Shown here: in pieces, positions 1 to 5,510 of the stretch
Layout: every line of letters starts with the position of its first letter
Numbering within the stretch: position 1 is the first letter of the stretch
Assembly (NCBI GenBank): GCA_016867615.1
Contig: VGJG01000071.1
Span: forward strand, 1-7,448
Reading direction: 5' to 3'
DNA length: 7,448 bases
Source of the DNA: Candidatus Aminicenantota bacterium
GTDB lineage: Bacteria > Acidobacteriota > Aminicenantia > Aminicenantales > JAFGAV01
The notes under the pieces: model-generated
What the model was told of the DNA's origin: nothing
Database searches by the model: none
Seen by the model: only the letters and a program-made list of their open reading frames with translations
Translations under genes and position numbers: made by a program

Positions 1-1574
1 CACTCCGTGGCGCTGAAGTAGGGGCGGAAGTCGCGGTCCGAGACGAAGAACAGGTACTTGCCGTCCGCGCTGAAGGCGGGCTCGTAGGAGTTGTACCAAC
101 CGTCCGTCACCTCGTGCCTTTTTCCCGAGGCCAGGGAATAAAGGAAGACCTTGCCCTGGGTCTCGACCTCGGGGCGGGCGTAGGCCACCCAGTTGCTGTC
201 CGGAGACCAGGCGTAATCCGTGATCTCCCAGATCTCGGCCCGGTCGACGACGGTCACCTTTTTGGAGGCGATGTCGACGATGTTCAGACGGAGGAGCTTG
301 TCGCCCCAGAGGAGCTTCTTGGAATCGGGCGACCAGACCGCGCGGTACTTGTAGGTGTCGCCGCCCGTCGTCACCCGCACGGCGGGCCCGGAGCCGTCCT
401 GGGGCACGACGTGGTACTCCTCCGTCCCGCTCGCGTCGGACATATAAGCGATCCACTTTCCGTCGGGAGACCAGACGGGGTTCTGGTCGTGGGCGCCCGG
501 ACTGGAGGTCAGGTTGCGCGTGTTGCCGTGCTTGGCCGGCAGGGTGAAGATGTCGCCCCGGGCGGAGAGGACCACGCGCTTCCCGTCGGGGGCGATGTCC
601 CCGCCGGCGAATCGGTCGCCGACGGCCTGGAGCCGCGTCCGGCCGGCGAGCCGATCGTCGGCGATCGTCACCGGAATCTTGTCCGTTTTTTCCGTCCCCA
701 GGTCGAAGCGGTAGAGAAATCCCCCGTTCTCAAAGACGATGGCCCCCGGGCCGAGGGAGGGAAACTTGATGTCGTAGTCGGCAAAATCCGTCAGCTTCCT
801 GGTCTCCTTGGTGGCCAGTCCGTAGGCGTAGAGGTTCATCCGCCGGAGCGCGTCCCTGTCGGACAGAAAATAGACCGTCTCCCCGCTCCACATGGGGATG
901 ATGTCCAGGGCGGGATCGGGGCTGATGTTCACCGTTTTCTTCGAGGCGAAGTCATGGATCCAGATGTCGTCGGCCATGCCGCCCCGGTAGCGCTTCCAGG
1001 TCCGGAATTCGCGGAAGACGCGGTTGTAGGCCAGCCGGGTGCCGTCGGGCGAAAAGGAGCAGAACCCTCCCCGGGGGAGGGGAAGCTGCACAGGCGTGCC
1101 CCCGGAGACGGGCACGGTGAACAGCTGGCCGTTGAAGGAGTTCCACTCGATCATCCGGGAGCGGAAGACGACCTGCTTGCCGTCCGGGGTCCAGCCCATG
1201 ACGATGTTGTTGGGGCCCATGCGGTCGGAGATGTCGTCCCGGCCGAGGACGGCGGTGTGGGTCAGCCGCTTCGGAACGCCGCCCTGGGAGGGCATGACGT
1301 AGACCTCTCGGTTGCCGTCGTATTCGGCCGTGAAGGCGATCAGGCTTCCATCCGGGGAGAACCGGGCGAAGCATTCGTAGCCAGAGTGAGAGGTCAGCTT
1401 GCGGGCCGTGCCCCCGGCCGCGGGGACGGCGTACAGGTCGCCGGCGTAGGTGAAGACCACCCGGTCGCCGTGAACGGCGGGGAATCGTAAAAGCCGGGCT
1501 TCTTCCTGGGCGCACAAGCTCAGGCCCAGTCCGAGAATCATCGTCAGTCCCATCAACGCTGTCTTAGCTCTCAT
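1..1574 (-). CDS. Tricorn-like S41 family protease, N-terminal beta-propeller part (partial, C-terminus beyond window)
   Basis: The minus-strand frame is open for 524 codons from the ATG at 1574 to the window edge. The start is supported by AAAGGAG five bases upstream. Residues 1-22 form a short basic, then hydrophobic signal sequence ending LSLCAQ, so the protein is probably exported; the Cys is not in a good lipobox. After that come repeated PD40/WD40-like blades: FSPDG at 72-76, WTPDG at 128-132, FSPDG at 174-178, APDG near 328, WSPDG at 368-372, WSPDS at 414-418 and 456-460, FSADG at 501-505. The YNRVFREFRTWKRYRGG segment (183-199) and the ADDIWI that follows resemble the Tricorn propeller of bacterial S41 proteases. 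In that family two propellers channel peptides to a C-terminal PDZ plus S41 serine-protease core of a roughly 1,000-1,100-residue protein; that core is not in the window, so catalysis cannot be checked. A non-peptidase PD40 protein (for example a TolB-like or amidohydrolase fusion) is the alternative. Confidence 0.86.
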   Translation of the reverse strand, partial: MRAKTALMGLTMILGLGLSLCAQEEARLLRFPAVHGDRVVFTYAGDLYAVPAAGGTARKLTSHSGYECFARFSPDGSLIAFTAEYDGNREVYVMPSQGGVPKRLTHTAVLGRDDISDRMGPNNIVMGWTPDGKQVVFRSRMIEWNSFNGQLFTVPVSGGTPVQLPLPRGGFCSFSPDGTRLAYNRVFREFRTWKRYRGGMADDIWIHDFASKKTVNISPDPALDIIPMWSGETVYFLSDRDALRRMNLYAYGLATKETRKLTDFADYDIKFPSLGPGAIVFENGGFLYRFDLGTEKTDKIPVTIADDRLAGRTRLQAVGDRFAGGDIAPDGKRVVLSARGDIFTLPAKHGNTRNLTSSPGAHDQNPVWSPDGKWIAYMSDASGTEEYHVVPQDGSGPAVRVTTGGDTYKYRAVWSPDSKKLLWGDKLLRLNIVDIASKKVTVVDRAEIWEITDYAWSPDSNWVAYARPEVETQGKVFLYSLASGKRHEVTDGWYNSYEPAFSADGKYLFFVSDRDFRPYFSATE

Positions 1575-1579
1575 GACGT

Positions 1580-1586
1580 CTCCTTT
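1580..1586 (-). promoter_or_regulatory. Shine-Dalgarno site of the Tricorn-like gene
   Basis: Read on the minus strand this is AAAGGAG, five bases before the ATG at 1574-1572. It is the strongest ribosome-binding site in the window and fixes the start of the protease gene. Confidence 0.75.
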
Positions 1587-1607
1587 GAATCGTCGGCGAT
1601 GTTTCTT

Positions 1608-1636
1608 TTTATAGCACACTCCTCGGGCAAGGACAA
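1608..1636 (-). promoter_or_regulatory. Sigma70-type promoter for the Tricorn-like gene
   Basis: On the minus strand, TTGTCC (1636-1631) and TATAAA (1613-1608) are separated by 17 bases, with TG one base before the -10, which makes it an extended -10. The -10 ends 33 bases before the start codon, leaving room for a short leader that includes the Shine-Dalgarno site. It is the mirror image in position of the plus-strand promoter at 1657-1685. This is a call by eye from spacing and hexamer match. Confidence 0.55.
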
Positions 1637-1640
1637 ATCC

Positions 1641-1652
1641 GAAGCCCGCTTC
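1641..1652. promoter_or_regulatory. Candidate shared operator: dyad between the two divergent promoters
   Basis: GAAGC-CC-GCTTC is a perfect 5-bp inverted repeat with a 2-base centre. Its centre (1646.5) coincides exactly with the midpoint between the two opposing -35 hexamers (1631-1636 and 1657-1662) and between the two -10 hexamers. A dimeric regulator bound here would touch both promoters equally. A 12-bp dyad can occur by chance in GC-rich DNA; the exact centring is the reason to list it. Confidence 0.3.
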
Positions 1653-1656
1653 CGCC

Positions 1657-1685
1657 TTGCCGTTTCCCCGGCCGTGTGCTATTCT
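1657..1685 (+). promoter_or_regulatory. Sigma70-type promoter for the lipoprotein-mannosidase pair
   Basis: TTGCCG (1657-1662), a 17-base spacer and TATTCT (1680-1685), with TG one base before the -10 (extended -10). It shares the exact 9-mer GTGTGCTAT (1674-1682) with the opposing minus-strand promoter. Transcription would start near 1692, about 27 bases before the preferred ATG of the lipoprotein. Confidence 0.5.
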
Positions 1686-1718
1686 GCAAAAATGACTCAG
1701 GTCCGGGGAGGCGACTCG

Positions 1719-2144
1719 ATGAAAACTCTCATGAACGCAGTCGTTTTGATCGTTATTCTCGTATTTTCAGCTTGTTCCTTTTACCGGTCTCAGCCGAAGA
1801 TGGAATACTATCACGGGCAGAACGCCCCCGAGGGATACATCCTGGTCGAACAAGCGACGGAGACCGCGGTGATATTCCGGATCCTGATCGCGTTCAAGGA
1901 AAGCCATCTCTACCACCTGCTCCTGGAGGAGAACGAACCTTTGGCCCAGGGCTGGTTCCCGACGCAGATCGTCGACAGAGCTCGGGGCTACACCGTATCC
2001 CTGACCCTGAAAAAGGGCCTCATGCTCGAGCCGGGCAAGACCTACCGTCTGTGCATCGGAGGCCAGAACCCGGAGGCCGTCCAGCTTCAGTCCTCGAGCT
2101 ACCGCTGCCTGGTCGACCATTCGTTCGTCTACGAAGAACGGTGA
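1719..2144 (+). CDS. Small predicted lipoprotein of unknown function
   Basis: The product is 141 residues starting MKTLMNAVV. The ATG at 1719 is preferred because GGGGAG (1705-1710) lies eight bases upstream and the signal sequence begins directly after it. An in-frame ATG at 1692 would add nine residues and falls near the predicted transcription start. Residues 6-16 are strongly hydrophobic and run into FSAC (Cys19), a lipobox with an atypical Phe at -3, so the mature protein is probably a lipid-anchored envelope protein of about 123 residues. It has two further cysteines, in YRLCIGG and SYRCLVD, that could form a disulfide. The rest is mixed polar and hydrophobic with likely beta-strands (for example YTVSLTLKKG), compatible with a small beta-sandwich. 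I do not recognise the family. It sits 13 bp upstream of the mannosidase gene on the same strand, which suggests co-transcription; no function can be assigned from sequence. Confidence 0.78.
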   Translation: MKTLMNAVVLIVILVFSACSFYRSQPKMEYYHGQNAPEGYILVEQATETAVIFRILIAFKESHLYHLLLEENEPLAQGWFPTQIVDRARGYTVSLTLKKGLMLEPGKTYRLCIGGQNPEAVQLQSSSYRCLVDHSFVYEER

Positions 2145-2157
2145 CCGGTTTGCCGGG

Positions 2158-4725
2158 ATGAGCTCAAGCCGGGACGTCCGTCAAGGCAGTCACCGAAAGG
2201 CTCTCGCGGCGGCGGCTCTCGTCCTGACCCTCGCCTCGGCGACGTGTCGGAACCCCGCCCACTCCGGACCCGGCGCCGTGCGCCGCGTCTCCCTGGACGG
2301 ACGATGGGAATTCACGGCGGCCGGCGGGGAGGACTGGCGTCCGGCCGTCGTCCCCGGATGCGTTCATCTCGACCTGATGCGCCACAACCTGATCCCCGAC
2401 CCCTTTTACCGGGACGCGGAGAGCGCGGTCCAATGGGTGGAGGAAGAGGACTGGCGTTACCGTAGGATTTTCGACCTGGATGAGGCCTTTTTGGCCGAGG
2501 AACGGGTCGACCTCGTCTTTGACGGCCTGGACACCTTCGCACGGATCACGGTCAACGGTCGGGAACTGGGCTCGACCGACAACATGTTCCGCGCCTGGAA
2601 ATTTCCGGTCAAACCGTTCCTTCGTCCGGGACGGAACGAGATCCTCATCCGCTTCGATTCCCCCGTCAAGAGGGAACGGCTCCTCGAGCGGCGCCTGCCC
2701 TACAAGCTGCCCGGGGAGGCGCCCCATATCCGCAAGGCGCCCTACCAGTTCGGCTGGGATTGGGGGCCGCGGCTGGCGACGAGCGGCGTCTGGCGTCCGG
2801 CCGCGCTCGAAGCCTGGAGCGCAGCCCGCATAGAAGACCTGCAGCTCATCCAGGACGTCTTGACCCCCGCTCGAGCCGCGCTCCGGGTCAAGGCGGAAAT
2901 CCTGTCCACGGGGAATCTGGCAGCCGCGGCAGAAATCGCCCTCGAGGGAATAAACGGACACCGCCTGCGGAAGTCCGTCCGCCTCGAGCCCGGCCCGAAT
3001 TCCCTGGAGTGCGTCATGGAAGTGGAAAACCCGTCCCTGTGGTGGCCGGCGGGCATGGGAGAGCAGCCGCTGTACACCCTCCGTTTGATTCTCCGTCGGG
3101 GGCCCGAAGTCCTGGATTCCGCCTCACTGCGCACCGGACTGCGAACCCTGACCCTGGAGCAGATCCCCGACGCGTGGGGAACATGCTTTCGCTTCTCGGC
3201 CAACGGCGTCCCCTTCTTCGCCAAGGGGGGGAATTGGATCCCGGCCGACTCCTTTCCTCCCCGGGTGACGCGCGAGCGCTATGAGCGCCTGCTCGAGGAC
3301 TGCGTCCGGGCCCACATGAATATGATCCGGGTCTGGGGGGGAGGGATCTACGAATCCCCGGACTTCTACGACTTGTGCGACGAGCTGGGGCTCGTCGTCT
3401 GGCAGGATTTCATGTTCGCCTGCGCCCTGTATCCCGGGGACGAGGATTTCCTGCTGAACGAGTCCGCCGAAGCTGGGGACATCATCCGCCGTCTCCGGCA
3501 TCACCCCTGCCTGGCCCTGTGGTGCGGCAACAACGAATGTGAGGAGGGCTGGTTCCATTGGGGCTGGAAGGAAGCGCTTCCCGCCTCGGTGTGGAGCGAC
3601 TACGAAAGGATCTTCCACGACCTCCTGCCGCGCGCCGTGCGGCTTCACGACCCGGGCCGCGCCTACTGGCCCAGCTCGCCCCACTCGCTCCGTCCGGGAG
3701 AGCCCCGGGCCGAGGACTCGGGCGACATGCATGTTTGGGACGTATGGCACGGCGGCCGGCCGTTCGAGTCGTACCGGGACAAGGGCCACCGCTTCCTGAG
3801 CGAATTCGGGTTCCAATCCTTCCCCCTATTGGAGACGGTCAGAACCTTTGCCCGGCCCGAAGACTGGTCCCTGTCCTCTCCGGTCATGAGACATCATCAG
3901 AAGCACCCCCGCGGCAACGACATCATCCTCCACTACCTAGACGGCCGCTACCGTATGCCCGAGGACTTCGAGTCTCTCCTCTGGCTCAGCCAGGTCCTCC
4001 AGGCCGAGGGCATGAAAACCGCCGTGGAGCATTTCCGCAGTCTCAAACCCCGGACGATGGGCGCGCTCTACTGGCAGCTGAACGACTGCTGGCCGACGGC
4101 CTCCTGGTCGGGGATCGATTACACCGGCCGCTGGAAAGCCCTCCATTATTACGCCCGCCGATTTTTCAGCCCCGTGCTCGCGGCGGTCATTCCCCGCGAG
4201 GGGAAGCTGGACGTGCACGTCGTCTCGGACCGGCTGCGCCCCTTGCGCGGGGAGCTTCGCTGGACCCTGGCCTCCTATGACGGCCGGAGGGTCTACGGAG
4301 GGAGAGCGGACGTGGATGTCGCGGCCGGGGGCGCAACAGTCGTGCTCTCCCGTCCGATGGAGAGCTTCTTGTCCGGCACACGACCCGAGGAAGTCTATCT
4401 TCACTGCTCTCTCGAGGAGGACGGTCGGCTCTTGAGCTCGAACATCCATCACTTCACCCCCCTGAAGACCGTGGATCTTCCCGACCCCGGCTTGACCTGG
4501 CGGCTGACGACGAGCGGCGGGGAACCGGCCGTCACGGTCTCGGCGCTCCGATTGGCCAAGAACGTTCATCTGGAAGCGCCCGGCTTCGACCTGCGCTTCG
4601 AGGACAATTTCTTCGACCTTCTCCCGGGCGAAGAGCGGACCGTCGCCTTCGACGTCTCGAGCCCTGCGGACATCTCCCTCTTGAAAAAAATATTGAGAGC
4701 CCGCTCCCTGCGGGACTCTTACTGA
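2158..4725 (+). CDS. Exported GH2 family beta-mannosidase
   Basis: The product is 855 residues, normal for GH2 beta-mannosidases, which remove terminal beta-linked mannose from oligosaccharides with retention of configuration. Residues 13-28 form a signal sequence ending ASA before TC; Cys30 would make a poor lipobox because Thr is at -1, so signal peptidase I cleavage and a periplasmic or secreted enzyme is likelier. The N-terminal jelly-roll (about 43-220) has VPGCVHLDL, DPFYRD, VQWVEEEDW and FGWDWGPRLATSGVWRP, all characteristic of the family. An Ig-like domain follows (about 220-330), then the TIM barrel (about 335-670) with WGGGIYE (W393), WQDFMFACALYP, the acid/base Glu460 in WCGNNECEE and the nucleophile Glu549 in LSEFGFQSFP. 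GRWKALHYYARRFF closes the barrel, and a C-terminal beta-sandwich runs to 855. Both catalytic glutamates are present, so it should be active. The ribosome-binding site is weak; translation may be coupled to the lipoprotein ending 13 bp upstream. Specificity beyond beta-mannoside is not readable. Confidence 0.95.
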   Translation: MSSSRDVRQGSHRKALAAAALVLTLASATCRNPAHSGPGAVRRVSLDGRWEFTAAGGEDWRPAVVPGCVHLDLMRHNLIPDPFYRDAESAVQWVEEEDWRYRRIFDLDEAFLAEERVDLVFDGLDTFARITVNGRELGSTDNMFRAWKFPVKPFLRPGRNEILIRFDSPVKRERLLERRLPYKLPGEAPHIRKAPYQFGWDWGPRLATSGVWRPAALEAWSAARIEDLQLIQDVLTPARAALRVKAEILSTGNLAAAAEIALEGINGHRLRKSVRLEPGPNSLECVMEVENPSLWWPAGMGEQPLYTLRLILRRGPEVLDSASLRTGLRTLTLEQIPDAWGTCFRFSANGVPFFAKGGNWIPADSFPPRVTRERYERLLEDCVRAHMNMIRVWGGGIYESPDFYDLCDELGLVVWQDFMFACALYPGDEDFLLNESAEAGDIIRRLRHHPCLALWCGNNECEEGWFHWGWKEALPASVWSDYERIFHDLLPRAVRLHDPGRAYWPSSPHSLRPGEPRAEDSGDMHVWDVWHGGRPFESYRDKGHRFLSEFGFQSFPLLETVRTFARPEDWSLSSPVMRHHQKHPRGNDIILHYLDGRYRMPEDFESLLWLSQVLQAEGMKTAVEHFRSLKPRTMGALYWQLNDCWPTASWSGIDYTGRWKALHYYARRFFSPVLAAVIPREGKLDVHVVSDRLRPLRGELRWTLASYDGRRVYGGRADVDVAAGGATVVLSRPMESFLSGTRPEEVYLHCSLEEDGRLLSSNIHHFTPLKTVDLPDPGLTWRLTTSGGEPAVTVSALRLAKNVHLEAPGFDLRFEDNFFDLLPGEERTVAFDVSSPADISLLKKILRARSLRDSY
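4684..4719 (-). terminator. Rho-independent terminator of the PagL-like gene, inside the mannosidase 3' end
   Basis: The stem is AGAG-CCCGC (4696-4704) pairing with GCGGG-CTCT (4710-4714 and 4716-4719), with a single bulged base at 4715 and a 5-base loop. Read on the minus strand it is followed, after five bases, by seven T (4690-4684). It lies 32 bp beyond the PagL-like stop codon and overlaps the last mannosidase codons, just short of the stop. On the plus strand no T-run follows the stem, so it would not stop mannosidase transcription by the same mechanism. Confidence 0.6.
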
Positions 4726-4750
4726 GCGTCTCTTCGGCCGGCGGCCCCGG

Positions 4751-5368
4751 TCAATAGCTGAACCCGGCCAGAACCTTGAGCGAGTTGACGGGGTCATTGG
4801 GAGAGGCCAGGCCCATGTTGGAAATGTGATGGTACCGCAGCTCGATGTTGAAAAAGACTCCCCCGCCGAGACGGAGACGGAAACCCGCTCCGGCCAGATA
4901 ATTGCCGCAGAGCTTGGCGCCCGTGCCGGGGATCGAGGCCGTCATATACAGCGGCCCTCCGCCGAAATAGAGGTACGGGTTCCAACCGGCTTCCGGCCTG
5001 AAGATCATGCCCGACAGGAAATTGAGGCTGGTGATGATGCCCGGATAGGGGGGCAACACTTCCATGAGCGGGACCTCGACCCACAACTCGTTGAGGAACC
5101 GGTACCAGAGCCGGCCTTGCTGTCGACGCAGCACAAAGTTGAGTCGAAGCAGGCTGTCGCGCGTTTCCACCCGGGCGGTTGAGCCCCAGCCCGGGAAGGA
5201 GACCCCGCCTCCCCCCAGAAGGGATACGTATCCCTTGGTTGCCTGGGGAGTGACCTCCGCCGACAAGGGAGGCCCGAGGGATCCCCATAAAAATAGAAAT
5301 GCCAAGCCCGTCGCCAAGCCGCCCCGTGTTTTTGACGACCGGTTTGTTATTTCCCTTATGATGAACAA
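4751..5368 (-). CDS. PagL-like lipid A 3-O-deacylase / acyloxyacyl hydrolase family outer-membrane barrel
   Basis: The product is 205 residues from a TTG start at 5368; no ATG or GTG precedes the signal sequence in frame, and AGGA (5381-5378) lies nine bases upstream. Residues 14-37 (KTRGG, then a hydrophobic stretch to PLSA) form a signal peptide with likely cleavage after Ala37. The remaining ~168 residues are rich in Gly and aromatics and read as alternating strands, ending in aromatic Tyr205, as expected for an eight-stranded outer-membrane barrel. The C-terminal motif RYHHISNMGLASPNDPVNS places His181 and Ser183 as in PagL, the enzyme that removes the 3-O-acyl chain of lipid A. The position of the PagL catalytic Glu, 14 residues after the His, is Asn195 here, so full PagL activity is uncertain. 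It converges on the mannosidase (25 bp gap) and is divergent from the glycosyltransferase. A structural barrel without enzyme activity is the alternative. Confidence 0.8.
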   Translation of the reverse strand: MFIIREITNRSSKTRGGLATGLAFLFLWGSLGPPLSAEVTPQATKGYVSLLGGGGVSFPGWGSTARVETRDSLLRLNFVLRRQQGRLWYRFLNELWVEVPLMEVLPPYPGIITSLNFLSGMIFRPEAGWNPYLYFGGGPLYMTASIPGTGAKLCGNYLAGAGFRLRLGGGVFFNIELRYHHISNMGLASPNDPVNSLKVLAGFSY

Positions 5369-5416
5369 CAGTCCTATTCCTGAGTTGCGCCTCGAGATTT
5401 TTCGGAAAACACATGG

Positions 5417-5446
5417 ATGATACCGTCTTTTCCGGGATCACTTCAA
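5417..5446 (-). promoter_or_regulatory. Predicted promoter of the PagL-like gene
   Basis: On the minus strand, TTGAAG (5446-5441), an 18-base spacer and TATCAT (5422-5417). The -10 ends 48 bases before the TTG start, leaving a leader of about 40 bases that includes AGGA. This is the best hexamer pair I found upstream of the gene by eye. Confidence 0.42.
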
Positions 5447-5463
5447 GCCGCCGACCGTCCCTG

Positions 5464-5492
5464 TTGCCTCGTTGAACGACAGGGAGTATAAT
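5464..5492 (+). promoter_or_regulatory. Predicted promoter of the GT-C glycosyltransferase, with a palindrome in its spacer
   Basis: TTGCCT (5464-5469), a 17-base spacer and a perfect TATAAT (5487-5492). The spacer contains TCGTTGAACGA (5469-5479), an 11-base odd palindrome, flanked by CCCTG (5459-5463) and CAGGG (5480-5484), which are also mutually inverted. A repressor bound there would block the promoter. Predicted transcription start is near 5499, only about a dozen bases before the ATG. Confidence 0.55.
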
Positions 5493-5510
5493 TTTAAACA
5501 TCGGGAATAA

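Noticed and set aside
114..1490. 458-codon plus-strand open frame antisense to the protease gene
   Set aside because: It begins inside the propeller gene without a ribosome-binding site. Its protein is Gly/Val/Asp/Arg-rich low-complexity sequence typical of the antisense frame of a GC-rich gene, while the minus-strand frame gives clear PD40 repeats.
952..1515. 187-codon minus-strand frame overlapping the protease
   Set aside because: It is an Arg/Pro/His-rich shifted frame of the true protease gene with no recognisable domain.
2164..2961. 265-codon minus-strand frame opposite the mannosidase
   Set aside because: The plus-strand frame encodes unmistakable GH2 motifs; this is its antisense shadow.
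4696..4719. Hairpin considered as a terminator for the plus-strand mannosidase
   Set aside because: No T-run follows it in the plus direction and it precedes the mannosidase stop codon; the T-run is on the other side and fits the minus-strand gene.
3937..4797. 286-codon minus-strand frame spanning the end of the mannosidase and the barrel gene
   Set aside because: It overlaps conserved codons of two confident genes and has antisense-type composition with no domain or signal peptide.
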